From Lysinibacillus sp. PLM2 (GTDB lineage: Bacteria; Bacillota; Bacilli; Bacillales_A; Planococcaceae), in contig AP025689.1 of NCBI GenBank assembly GCA_023168345.1, forward strand, positions 2,044,001-2,108,000: 64,000 bases of DNA. The letters run 5' to 3'. The translations under genes were made by a program, and so were the position numbers. The notes beneath the pieces are model-generated. The model was not told where the DNA came from. It did not search any database and was given only the letters and a program-made list of their open reading frames with translations. Positions 44,179-52,927 of this stretch are shown here, in pieces (position 1 is the first letter of the stretch; each line of letters begins with the position of its first letter).

Positions 44179-44829
44179 ATGTCATCAAACATTGATTACA
44201 CCTCTCCAGCAACGCAATTTTTTTTTGATGTAAACAAAAGTCCGTTGTTTAAAAAAGATAACCAAAATCTGATCAATGTATTGGGCAAAAATCAGCTGAA
44301 TACACTTGAAAATACTTCATTGCTTGATATTTTTCTTAGTGTTGATAATGTTGTAGAACCGCATTACCACCAAAATGCTGCAGAATTAGTTTATTGTATT
44401 TCAGGAGCCGCAACGGTTTCGATTCTCAATCCATTCACTAAACAATGGCAGCACATTCCAATCACACCTGGTCAAGTAGCTAATGTTCCCCATGGTTGGT
44501 GGCATTATGAAGTGGCTACCGTTGATAACACGCACCTTTTAGCCATTTTTGATGCACCTAATCCCGAAGTGATTTTAGGATCGGACCTCTTAAAATTCAC
44601 ACCATCAAACATCATGGCACATACTTATTGTTTAGATGAAAATTTATGGAAAGAAGTTACTCAACCGATAAAACCGAGCACATATATAGGTCCCTATAAG
44701 GACTGTAATAAAGCTAAAAGTGCGACACAACATCAACAATATTTCACGCATCCACAGCATAATCAAAATTTACAGCCACAATATCATCCTTATCAGCAGT
44801 TTCCTTACTATCCTCAAACTCGATATTAA
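44179..44829 (+). CDS. Cupin-domain protein with Q/H/P/Y-rich tail
   Basis: This 216-residue protein has a single germin-type cupin domain: VEPHYHQNAAELVYCISG with the HxH and Glu metal ligands, and PGQVANVPHGWWHYE with the last His. The final 40 residues are repetitive and rich in Gln, His, Pro and Tyr, like tails of Bacillus spore-coat proteins. ATG 44179 follows AAGGAGG by 12 nt (ATG 44170 is too close). A coat or surface role is suggested by the tail only; oxalate decarboxylase-like activity needs a second cupin domain that is absent. Confidence 0.7.
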   Translation: MSSNIDYTSPATQFFFDVNKSPLFKKDNQNLINVLGKNQLNTLENTSLLDIFLSVDNVVEPHYHQNAAELVYCISGAATVSILNPFTKQWQHIPITPGQVANVPHGWWHYEVATVDNTHLLAIFDAPNPEVILGSDLLKFTPSNIMAHTYCLDENLWKEVTQPIKPSTYIGPYKDCNKAKSATQHQQYFTHPQHNQNLQPQYHPYQQFPYYPQTRY

Positions 44830-44837
44830 TTTCATAG

Positions 44838-44866
44838 ACAGTCACATAATTGGTGACTGTTTTTTG
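44838..44866 (+). terminator. Terminator of the cupin gene
   Basis: ACAGTCAC and GTGACTGT arms followed by six T, 9 nt after the stop codon. Confidence 0.85.
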
Positions 44867-45105
44867 TATTTCTATTTTGTTAGAACATCCTAAATATGGA
44901 TATTAAAAGCCAATCAATTTATATAATCAGCTTTTATAATCTACTAACTTTGATTTCTATAAATTAAATTGATATAAAACTTCCGCGTTCTTTATTATCA
45001 TTACATATTAATAAAAGGTTTCCCCATTTGTTTATAGAATAAAGATTAGTGTGTTTCGGATAAAATGACACTGTTCATATACAAATAAAATAAGAGGTGG
45101 ATTAG

Positions 45106-45528
45106 ATGATTTTAGGTGTACATGCGTATCTAAAAATGAATGGAAATGGAAAAGAAGCTGTAAATTTTTATGAAAATGCTTTAGGTGCGGAAAATCTTGG
45201 AGTTCAAACATATGGAGACTTTCCTGAAAACCCAGAGTTTCCATTACCTGAGGAAGCAAAAGACCGTGTTGTTCATGCACAGTTAAAAATTAATAATACG
45301 TTTTTAATGATATCTGATACATTCCCAGGTCAACCCTTCGCGACTGGATCACAAGTTGATGTGGCAGTACTTTTAAATGACGTGGAAGAATCAAAACAAG
45401 TATATGTAAAATTACAAGAAGGTGGCGAAGTAATCATGCCCCTTCAGGAAACACCGTGGAGTCCTTCCTATGGGCAAGTAAAAGATAAATTCGGTATTAT
45501 ATGGCAAATTTCAACTGAAACAAATTAA
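45106..45528 (+). CDS. VOC-superfamily protein (PhnB/YjdN-like)
   Basis: A 140-residue vicinal-oxygen-chelate fold protein with the PhnB/3-demethylubiquinone-like pattern: HAYLKMNGNGKEAVNFYENALGAE, VVHAQLKINNTFLMISD and the C-terminal WSPSYGQVKDKFGIIWQIS. It is strongly expressed-looking (AGAGGTGG site) and monocistronic. VOC members include glyoxalases and resistance proteins; the substrate cannot be inferred. Confidence 0.85.
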   Translation: MILGVHAYLKMNGNGKEAVNFYENALGAENLGVQTYGDFPENPEFPLPEEAKDRVVHAQLKINNTFLMISDTFPGQPFATGSQVDVAVLLNDVEESKQVYVKLQEGGEVIMPLQETPWSPSYGQVKDKFGIIWQISTETN

Positions 45529-45577
45529 GATCCTCACCTAGTAGAAACTTTTTACCGACAACCAATGTTTTAGAAGT

Positions 45578-45608
45578 CCTAGATGCATTTTGCTTCTAGG
45601 TTTTTTTT
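45578..45608 (+). terminator. Terminator after the VOC gene
   Basis: CCTAGATGCA and TGCTTCTAGG arms followed by eight T. The remaining bases to 45841 form the promoter region of the ger operon, without a site I can name. Confidence 0.85.
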
Positions 45609-45841
45609 GTAACATTGTATCCTTATATCTTACGTCCCCTTTATTTTTAAAACATCCAACCCCATCCCCTATTAAGAATTTAAAACCGTAACATATTAGT
45701 TAAAGCTTAAATAATGCATTGTATCAATTTCTATTTTATGGTTTCAATATCCAAATAATCCGTTATTACTTTCGTCTATTTATTATTCAGTTATAAATAC
45801 CTTCTAAATGAGAAATAATAGATGGAAAAAGTGGAGTTGGT

Positions 45842-47320
45842 ATGGTCATGGAAGAAGAAATTTTAAAGAATAAAACAATCGACTCCGATTTAGAAAATAC
45901 GATTGACATTTTCAAATCGCTTTATTCAGTACCCATGAATACAGATGTGAGCATAAGAAATTTATTTATTGGAGGATTAAATCGAAATGCAACTGCTATA
46001 TCGATAAAAACTATTTCAGACTCCGAAAAAATTGAAGAACAAATTATTCGACCATTACTATCAAATAGTGATTCCGATTTAACAATAGAGGATATTTGTG
46101 CTGCTCAATTTTTAAATACTCATTCACAAATTCAAGAAATATTAAAAGATATTAATAACGGTAATACCGCGTTATTTTTAGATGGTGAAAATAAGGCATA
46201 CCTTTTTGACACAGTAAAATTTCACGGTAGAAGTGTTGAAAAAGCGATAAATGAAGTTTCTTTAAGAGGACCAAAAGAAGCTTTTAATGAAGATGTAGCA
46301 GCAAACATTTCATTAATAAGAAAGAAAATTAGAAATGAAAATTTAGTTGTTGAATCTGTAACAATTTCTAAAAGATCCAATAACGAATTGTATATTGTTT
46401 ACATGAAGGATTTAGTAAATGACAAATTATTAAAAGATGTTAAAGATAAGTTAAACTCTTTGGATGTCAATGCTATTCAAAATCTCTCAGTACTAGAGGA
46501 ATATATCGAAGATAGTAGTAAATCAATATTCCCTACGATTTTAAGTACTGAAAGACCTGACCGAACAGTGTCATTTTTAGAAGATGGATATATTGCTTTA
46601 TTAATGAATAATTCCCCGGACTCGTTAATATTACCTGCTACTTTCTGGTCATTTTATCATAATCCGGAAGATCATTATTTACGTTTTGTATTTGGCAATT
46701 TTATTCGGCTATTACGTTTTCTTGCATTACTTATTACTTTATTTGTTTCTGCATTTTATATTGCTGCAATAAATTATCACGTTGAAATGATTCCATCCGA
46801 TTTATTATTGGCAATTTCAGCAACCCGAGAAGTTATCCCCTTCCCTGCTATAATTGAAATACTATTAATGGAAATAGCCTTTGAACTAATTAGAGAAGCA
46901 GGACTTCGAGTCCCAAACCCTATAGGTCCAACGATTGGGATAGTGGGTGCATTAATATTAGGACAGGCTGCTGTAGATGCAAATATTGTCAGTCCCCTTG
47001 TCGTAATAATAGTTGCACTAAGTGGTTTATGTTCTTTTGCAGTTGGAGATATAAGCTTGAACTTTTCAATACGATTAATTAGATTTTTATTTATTTTCTC
47101 AGCTGCATTGTTTGGATTTTACGGAATCACTGCTTTATTTACGTGTGGCATATTTTATTTAGTTTCATTTCGCTCATTTGGAGTACCTTACCTAGCTCCC
47201 ATGACTCCAAAATATATATCATCAAAAGATACAATTTTTAGAAAAATGTTAAAAAAGGAATTATACAGACCTGGATATTTAAAACCGCAAGATATTGAAA
47301 AAAAGAAGGATAACAGTTAG
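45842..47320 (+). CDS. Spore germinant receptor A subunit
   Basis: A 492-residue GerA-family protein. The hydrophilic N-terminal domain (about residues 1-240) includes VMSIRNLFIGG-like and SEKIEEQIIRPLL sequence. It is followed by five or so membrane segments with AISATREVIPFPAIIEILLMEIAFELIREAGLRVPNPIGPTIGIVGALILGQAAV (in part: REAGLRVPNPIGPT), the most conserved part of the family. It forms a germinant receptor in the inner spore membrane with the B and C subunits downstream. The germinant cannot be predicted. Confidence 0.92.
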   Translation: MVMEEEILKNKTIDSDLENTIDIFKSLYSVPMNTDVSIRNLFIGGLNRNATAISIKTISDSEKIEEQIIRPLLSNSDSDLTIEDICAAQFLNTHSQIQEILKDINNGNTALFLDGENKAYLFDTVKFHGRSVEKAINEVSLRGPKEAFNEDVAANISLIRKKIRNENLVVESVTISKRSNNELYIVYMKDLVNDKLLKDVKDKLNSLDVNAIQNLSVLEEYIEDSSKSIFPTILSTERPDRTVSFLEDGYIALLMNNSPDSLILPATFWSFYHNPEDHYLRFVFGNFIRLLRFLALLITLFVSAFYIAAINYHVEMIPSDLLLAISATREVIPFPAIIEILLMEIAFELIREAGLRVPNPIGPTIGIVGALILGQAAVDANIVSPLVVIIVALSGLCSFAVGDISLNFSIRLIRFLFIFSAALFGFYGITALFTCGIFYLVSFRSFGVPYLAPMTPKYISSKDTIFRKMLKKELYRPGYLKPQDIEKKKDNS

Positions 47321-47329
47321 GTGAAGAGC

Positions 47330-48418
47330 ATGGAGAAAACACAGGGAAAGATAGGGATAAAGGAATTTGTTGCCATCATTTTACTTACCGTTGGAACAAA
47401 ATTATCTGATAATACGCCAAACATTCTATATGAAGATATTGCAAACGCAGCATGGTTATCAATATTTCTAATTTGTTTAATTTGGTTGATTCCATTAGTA
47501 CTTCTCATAAAGCTTAACACATTATATAAAGACAAAAATTTAATTGAAATTATTCAACACTTATTTGGTAAATATTTAGGATTCGCTATTTTATTTATTT
47601 GCTGGTTTATGCAAACTTACGTAATGTTTTATAATTCGGTAATTTATCCAGATATCATTAAAACCATGTATTTTAATAATACTCCATTACTAGTTATTGC
47701 TTTAGTACTAATGGCTGTAACGTCCTTTGGTGCTATGAAGGGTTTAGAGTCTATTGGTTCTACGGCTTGGATTACTTTAATCGTAATAAAAATTTCCTTA
47801 ATAATGGTGTTAGTCATTACATTTTTACAAGGTGAAATGGATTTTATATACCCTCTCCTAGGTGAAGGTGGTTGGAAATTAATTAAAGAAAGTTATAATA
47901 ATTCCTCCATTTTCACAGAATTTCTTTATATATTTTTTATCGCTTCAAGTATTAAAAACACTAAAGTTTTTACTAAAGGATTATGGATTGGATATATTTT
48001 TGTTTCAATTGAATTTATTCTAGCATTAGTTGGATATGTCATGATATTCGACTATTACGGAATACGATTATTAGATTATCCCTATCATGAGACGATTCGA
48101 TACATTCAATTAGGATTTTTAACGAATGTAGAATTATTTTTTTTCCCGTTTTGGATAGTTGCTTCATTTATTAGACTTTCCTTTTATTTGTATTTAAGCG
48201 CTTTACTTTTCGGTGCACTATTTAAAATAAAACAATTTCAATATATTGTCCCTACATTAGCTACTATTTCCGTCTTTTTAGGTCTGATCCCCCAATCTAT
48301 TACATTCTCTATAGATTATCTTAGAGAAATCTTTTTACAAATTATTACTCCTTTTGTTTTGTCTTTACCGCTTATATTATGGATAACGGCAAAATTAAAG
48401 GGGGAATTAAAAAAATGA
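47330..48418 (+). CDS. Spore germinant receptor B subunit
   Basis: A GerB-family permease-like protein of about 362 residues with ten membrane segments (APC fold), which binds the germinant ligand. It contains the family patterns GIKEFVAIILLTVGTKLSD near the N-terminus and WFMQTYVMFYNSV. ATG 47330 with AGGTGA before it is preferred; GTG 47321 is in frame one base after the gerA stop. It ends in ATGA overlap with the C subunit. Confidence 0.9.
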   Translation: MEKTQGKIGIKEFVAIILLTVGTKLSDNTPNILYEDIANAAWLSIFLICLIWLIPLVLLIKLNTLYKDKNLIEIIQHLFGKYLGFAILFICWFMQTYVMFYNSVIYPDIIKTMYFNNTPLLVIALVLMAVTSFGAMKGLESIGSTAWITLIVIKISLIMVLVITFLQGEMDFIYPLLGEGGWKLIKESYNNSSIFTEFLYIFFIASSIKNTKVFTKGLWIGYIFVSIEFILALVGYVMIFDYYGIRLLDYPYHETIRYIQLGFLTNVELFFFPFWIVASFIRLSFYLYLSALLFGALFKIKQFQYIVPTLATISVFLGLIPQSITFSIDYLREIFLQIITPFVLSLPLILWITAKLKGELKK

Positions 48419-49665
48419 TGACCTTAAAATACTTAGCTCAAGTTCTTTGCTTACTATTCATCATTCCCTTATTAAGTGCATGTTGGGATCAAACTTCTAT
48501 AGATCAAAGAGCGTATGTAGTAGCTTTAGGAATAGGTAAAAGTGAAAATGAAAATCAAATACAAGTTACATTTCTAATAACGAATCCTGAACTATCAAAA
48601 AAAGAAGCTACGACAAATGAACCATCTCAGGAAATCATTTCCTTTGCTGCAAATGATGTAATCGTTGCTAGAAATATAGCCAATTCGGTCATTGCAAAAG
48701 AAATTTCATACAATCTTCTTAGCGCTATTGTCGTTTCTGAAGAATTTGCAAAAGAAGATCGTTTTTTAAGATATATGTACGATTTAGCGAAGGAACCACA
48801 AATAAAAAGAAATATTCCAATAATTGTAACAAAGGAAAAAGCCCGTGGTTTTTTAGAAAATAATCGTCCTCTCTTAGAATCAAGAATCCATAAATATTTT
48901 GATTTAATATTAAATTCTGCCAATGAGGCTGGGCTTATACCAAAATCTGATTTAAATTCTTATTTTAGAATCACTGAGGCTGATGCGGACCTATTTTTAG
49001 CGACATATGGAACGAGTGAAATATCACAAGATGGAAAGGATTCAGTAGAAGATAACTTTATAGCTGGGAAAATGGATATACAGGGAGAAACGAATCAAGT
49101 GCAACTCATGGGTTCCGCTGTCTTTAAAGAAGGTATTATGATTGGGACACTGACTGGTGAAGAAACTAGAATTGCAATACTTTTAAATGATATTTTGAAT
49201 AATATGGGACCAATTTATACAACTTATCAAGATCCTTTCAATGAAAAATACAAAGTTACAGCCAGAATACAAACAGAGAAAAAAATTGATGTGAAAATGG
49301 ATTTAAAAAGTGACCAGCCCTCTATAAATGTTTCAATACCCATTTATATGGATATTATGACACAACATAGTATGGTTGATTATGCCAATGATAGCCAAAA
49401 AAGAGAAACCTTGCAAAGAAGTATTGAAGAGGAAATAACAAATAAAATTAATAACTTAATAAAAAAAACACAGGAAGAATATAAAGGAGAGCCCTTTGGT
49501 TGGTCGGTATTGGCTAGAAAACAGTTCACAACTATAACCGAATATGAAAATTTTGACTGGATGAAAAGTTATCCTGACATAAAAATCAATATTTCGGTCA
49601 ATGTTAGTTTTGGTAATTTTGGTGAACAAAGCATCCTACCTGATTTTGAAGAAGTGAGGGATTAA
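48415..49665 (+). CDS. Spore germinant receptor C subunit lipoprotein
   Basis: A 416-residue GerAC-type lipoprotein with signal peptide and lipobox LLSAC (Cys23), followed by the family WDQTSIDQRAYVVALGIG. It has the three-domain GerAC layout with EISYNLLSAIVVSEEFAKE and a C-terminal SYPDIKINISVNVSF. It is translated by ATGA overlap with gerB, so the three subunits are made together. Confidence 0.92.
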   Translation: MMTLKYLAQVLCLLFIIPLLSACWDQTSIDQRAYVVALGIGKSENENQIQVTFLITNPELSKKEATTNEPSQEIISFAANDVIVARNIANSVIAKEISYNLLSAIVVSEEFAKEDRFLRYMYDLAKEPQIKRNIPIIVTKEKARGFLENNRPLLESRIHKYFDLILNSANEAGLIPKSDLNSYFRITEADADLFLATYGTSEISQDGKDSVEDNFIAGKMDIQGETNQVQLMGSAVFKEGIMIGTLTGEETRIAILLNDILNNMGPIYTTYQDPFNEKYKVTARIQTEKKIDVKMDLKSDQPSINVSIPIYMDIMTQHSMVDYANDSQKRETLQRSIEEEITNKINNLIKKTQEEYKGEPFGWSVLARKQFTTITEYENFDWMKSYPDIKINISVNVSFGNFGEQSILPDFEEVRD

Positions 49666-49667
49666 AT

Positions 49668-49826
49668 TTGAAAATAGCCGTCTGGATTTTAGTGATTATA
49701 ATTTTTCTTTACACAGTTGGTTTTGCTTTCAAACTATGGAAGGATAAAAATAAAGCCGGTTCAATAGCCGTCTTCACTTTGGCAATAATTTCAATTATCG
49801 TACCCTTCTTTTCAAACTTAAGATAA
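49668..49826 (+). CDS. 52-residue membrane protein in the ger operon
   Basis: A TTG start three bases after the gerC stop, with GAGGG 7 nt before, opens a 52-residue frame. It has two hydrophobic segments (residues 2-20 and 30-48) separated by KLWKDKNKAGS. Small two-TM proteins of this kind (GerD-subunit type, often called D subunits) accompany some Bacillus ger operons and tune receptor function. The operon then ends at a terminator. Confidence 0.7.
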   Translation: MKIAVWILVIIIFLYTVGFAFKLWKDKNKAGSIAVFTLAIISIIVPFFSNLR

Positions 49827-49862
49827 GACAATAAAATTGAATCCCTCTTCAAAAAAGAGTTT

Positions 49863-49901
49863 AGGCCTATTCCTACTATTCTATAGGGATATGGCCTTTT
49901 T
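49863..49901. terminator. Terminator of the ger operon
   Basis: AGGCC..GGCCT arms with inner TATTCC/GGATAT pairing and T-run on the plus strand; an A-rich side also lets it serve the converging SLAP gene. Confidence 0.75.
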
Positions 49902-49936
49902 AGTAACAGAAATGCAGCTATTAATAAAATGAAATT

Positions 49937-50314
49937 CTAAAGTAATTCTAAATGACCCTGATCATAAGAATTTTTTTGTACATAACTACCTTTTGGAAAG
50001 ATAAATGTCCATGGCTTGCTTACTCGAGAAGGGATTACAAATGATGGTAATGAAAACACCTCTTCTGCAATAATTTCACCGTCAATGCTGTAACGTAATC
50101 TTTTGTTATTGAAAATAAGATTTTTTTCAGTGAAGTTATGAACCAATACGGTTACTAGTAGTTCTTCTTTATGATTGATTGCTTCTCGTATAGGTGAGCA
50201 AATAAATTCAGCATCCTTAGTTTGTTTTGTTTCATTAAAGATTTTTTCAATATACTGTCTATCTAAAGCAGCAATTGCTTTATCCCAAGATAACTCGAAT
50301 TGTAATTGTTGCAA
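49937..50314 (-). CDS. SLAP-domain protein
   Basis: A 125-residue protein with the pattern QFELSWDKAIAALDRQYIEKIFNETK, then ELLVTVLVHNFTEKNL and LPSFVIPSRVSKPWTFIFPKGSY. It corresponds to the SLAP domain found in Bacillus proteins of the accessory-secretion/S-layer assembly group. It has no signal peptide, so it is probably cytoplasmic. Function unknown; monocistronic. Confidence 0.6.
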   Translation of the reverse strand: MQQLQFELSWDKAIAALDRQYIEKIFNETKQTKDAEFICSPIREAINHKEELLVTVLVHNFTEKNLIFNNKRLRYSIDGEIIAEEVFSLPSFVIPSRVSKPWTFIFPKGSYVQKNSYDQGHLELL

Positions 50315-50496
50315 GGAAAAGTCCCTCTCTTTTAAATTAATTGTTATATAAAATTTATCATAAATATCATCTATTATTAATTCATTTTACTTGATTAGAG
50401 TTTCATATTTTCACCAGTTCATAAAAATTTCGTACTTACATTGTCCGTATAAGTTTATGTTCCATAGCAGATACTTTTAATAAGGAGTGATAATGG

Positions 50497-50685
50497 ATGG
50501 ACAAAGAGGAAAAATATCTTACAACAGCACCTAAAGAGCAAAAAATAACGATTGAAAATGGCTCAAGGTTTCCAAATTTAAAAAATGTATCAGGAAATTC
50601 TGTTGATAAACATAAAGAACTTGAAGAAGCTAATATTGACTTTATTTCTGGTAACGAAATTAGACAACAAAATGAAAATTTATAA
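50497..50685 (+). CDS. Small hydrophilic protein, unknown
   Basis: A 62-residue, charged protein (MDKEEKYLTTAPKEQKITIENG...) behind AAGGAGTGATA at good spacing and closed by a terminator 35 nt downstream. No motif is recognised. It lacks SASP or YfhD signatures. The intact signals make it a likely real gene. Confidence 0.55.
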   Translation: MDKEEKYLTTAPKEQKITIENGSRFPNLKNVSGNSVDKHKELEEANIDFISGNEIRQQNENL

Positions 50686-50719
50686 CAATAATTGTCATTT
50701 TAAGTATTACAATAAAAAA

Positions 50720-50752
50720 AGAGGGTGAAACTCAAATGGTTTCAACCTCTTT
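50720..50752. terminator. Bidirectional terminator
   Basis: AGAGGGTGAAAC and GTTTCAACCTCT arms with A-run and T-run on the two sides, between the converging small gene and the P5C dehydrogenase gene. Confidence 0.85.
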
Positions 50753-50770
50753 TACTTTTTCACTGATAAA

Positions 50771-52402
50771 TTACTCTTCGTCCATGAATGGGTATGCGAT
50801 ATCAGTTGTTGGTGCAAAGTTTTCTTTGATAACGCGAGGAGTTGTCCAACGAATCATGTTGAATACAGATCCTGCTTTATCGTTTGTACCTGAACCACGA
50901 GAACCACCAAATGGTTGTTGATTAATCATCGCACCAGTTGGTTTATCATTGATATAGAAGTTACCTGCAGCACCAGATAAACGGTTTTCTAAGTGTTGAA
51001 TAGCACCACGATCTTGTGCAAAGATAGCACCAGTTAATGCATACATAGAAGCTGTATCAACAGAAGTTAATGTTTCTTCTAATTTATCATTTTCATAAAC
51101 ATAGATTGTTAATACTGGTCCAAAGATTTCTTCTACCATTGTTTTGAAGTTAGGGTTTGTTGTAACAATGATTGTTGGTTGAACAAAATATCCAACAGAA
51201 TCATCATAAGAACCACCAGCAATAATTTCTGCTTCTTCAGATGCTTTAGCATATTCAATGTAGCTAGTAATTGAATCAAACGCAGGTTTGTCGATTACTG
51301 CACCCATGAAGTTACGGAAATCACGAACATCGCCAACTTTAAGTTTAGCAACTTCTTCAACTAGTCCAGCTTTTACTTGTTCCCACATGCTAGCAGGGAT
51401 GTAAGCGCGTGATGCAGCTGAACATTTTTGACCTTGATATTCAAATGCTCCACGAACAAGGTTAGACACTACTTTGTCTGCTTGAGCTGATTCGTGTGCG
51501 AATACAAAGTCTTTACCGCCAGTTTCACCAACTAGACGAGGATATGAATTGTAGTTTGCAATATTTTCCCCTACAGTTTTCCAAATTGTTTGGAATGTAG
51601 CTGTAGAACCAGTGAAGTGGAATCCAGCCATACGAGGATCGCTTAATACTACTTCTGAAACTTGTGAACCACGTGATGGTACGAAGTTAATTACACCTTT
51701 TGGTAATCCAGCTTCTTCTAAAATACGCATGAAGTAATAGTTTGCTAGTAATGAAGTTGTTGCTGGTTTCCAAACTACTACGTTCCCCATCATTGCAGGA
51801 GCAGATGGTAAGTTACCACCGATTGCAGTGAAGTTGAATGGAGAAATCGCTAATACGAAACCATCTAATGGACGGTAATCTAAACGATTCCAAACGTTTT
51901 TCATGCTGTCTGGTTGAATTTGGTATACTTGATTTGCATAATCAACACCAAAACGTAAGAAATCTGCTAATTCTTGTGCAGAGTCAATTTCTGCTTGAAT
52001 TGCAGTTTTAGATTGTCCTAACATAGTAGCAGCGTTCATTACATCACGGTAAGGACCTGAGATTAAGTCAGCAGCTTTTAAGAAAATTGCAGCACGGTGT
52101 TCCCATGGCATATTTGCCCATGCTTCTTTAGCAGCCATTGCCGCTTCAACTGCTTCACGTAATTCTTTTTCTCCTGCTTGTGAATAGTTTGCTAAAACAT
52201 GTTTGTGATCATGTGGCATAACTACTTGTTTCACTGTATCTGTTTTTATATTCTCACCATTGATAATCACAGGGATATCTACTACGATTTCAGATTGGCG
52301 TTTTAATTCTGCTTTTAAAGTTTCTCTTTCTTTTGTACCTGGAGCATATGTATTACCAGGTTCATTCTTAGGTGTAGGGATTTTGAAAATTCCGTTACTC
52401 AT
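50771..52402 (-). CDS. pruA: 1-Pyrroline-5-carboxylate dehydrogenase (ALDH4-like)
   Basis: A 543-residue aldehyde dehydrogenase that oxidises glutamate semialdehyde/P5C to glutamate in proline catabolism. Its length and sequence (YRPLDGFVLAISPFNFTAIGGNLPSAPAMMGN, HFTGSTATFQTIWKTVGENI) match the eukaryote-like ALDH4A1 group rather than Bacillus RocA (515 aa). Glu and Cys of the active site are in LVGETGGKDF and YQGQKCSAASR. ATG 52402 is preferred to 52465 on similarity and length. Codon use is strongly biased, suggesting high expression. No proline dehydrogenase is adjacent. Confidence 0.9.
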   Translation of the reverse strand: MSNGIFKIPTPKNEPGNTYAPGTKERETLKAELKRQSEIVVDIPVIINGENIKTDTVKQVVMPHDHKHVLANYSQAGEKELREAVEAAMAAKEAWANMPWEHRAAIFLKAADLISGPYRDVMNAATMLGQSKTAIQAEIDSAQELADFLRFGVDYANQVYQIQPDSMKNVWNRLDYRPLDGFVLAISPFNFTAIGGNLPSAPAMMGNVVVWKPATTSLLANYYFMRILEEAGLPKGVINFVPSRGSQVSEVVLSDPRMAGFHFTGSTATFQTIWKTVGENIANYNSYPRLVGETGGKDFVFAHESAQADKVVSNLVRGAFEYQGQKCSAASRAYIPASMWEQVKAGLVEEVAKLKVGDVRDFRNFMGAVIDKPAFDSITSYIEYAKASEEAEIIAGGSYDDSVGYFVQPTIIVTTNPNFKTMVEEIFGPVLTIYVYENDKLEETLTSVDTASMYALTGAIFAQDRGAIQHLENRLSGAAGNFYINDKPTGAMINQQPFGGSRGSGTNDKAGSVFNMIRWTTPRVIKENFAPTTDIAYPFMDEE

Positions 52403-52623
52403 ACCTTTCACGTTCCTTTCTGATTTAAAACTCTTTGGCTTATTTTTGTCAAAGCTTTCCGACAAATTATATCATACTTTTACTATTCTTATATGAATTT
52501 TTCAATTTATATTGTGAAAACTCATAATAGTCTTATAGAATAGTTCGTAGACTACATTATCATATTCATCTCTTCACAATCAAGTATGCAAAATCCAACG
52601 ATTCAAAATATATAAATTCAATA

Positions 52624-52652
52624 TAAAATAGCACCCTCAAACTCGAGAGTGC
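52624..52652 (-). terminator. Terminator of the 6S-like RNA
   Basis: GCACTCTCGAG and TTTGAGGGTGC arms followed by ATTTTAT on the minus strand. Confidence 0.7.
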
Positions 52653-52659
52653 TTTGAAA

Positions 52660-52855
52660 TTAAGTAAATTAAAAGCCGCCTTGCCGTAAATATATAGAAA
52701 GTTTTAAACCACCACTCCTCAAAGTGGGTGTTCGCAAAAGATTTCCTGTTTATCATCATTCACAAATGTGTGATGCTCGCCATTCCATCCTCGATCTAAA
52801 ACTCCCTTTTACAGCTTAAAGGTTAAAACTTAATATTCGTACGTACAACGCAGCT
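52660..52855 (-). ncRNA. ssrS: Probable 6S RNA
   Basis: A non-coding minus-strand unit of about 190-200 nt. The two ends pair over a long irregular helix: GCTGCGTTG with CAAGGCGGC, AATAT with ATATT, and AAGTTTTA-ACC with GGTTTAAAACTT. They enclose a large central region containing AAGCTGTAAAAGGGAGTT and GATGGAATGGCGAGCATC, as in Bacillus 6S RNAs (bsrA type), which mimic an open promoter and bind RNA polymerase. A sigma-A promoter is in place (TTGAAA 52881-52886, TATACT 52859-52864, 16-nt spacer). No ORF crosses it. Confidence 0.65.
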
Positions 52856-52858
52856 ATG

Positions 52859-52886
52859 AGTATATATTACACAATAGTATTTTCAA
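52859..52886 (-). promoter_or_regulatory. Sigma-A promoter of the 6S-like RNA
   Basis: TTGAAA and TATACT with a 16-nt spacer on the minus strand; transcription would start near 52852-52855. Confidence 0.7.
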
Positions 52887-52927
52887 GTACAAGTAAGTAT
52901 ATTTGAAGAAATATTTCAATACTATAT

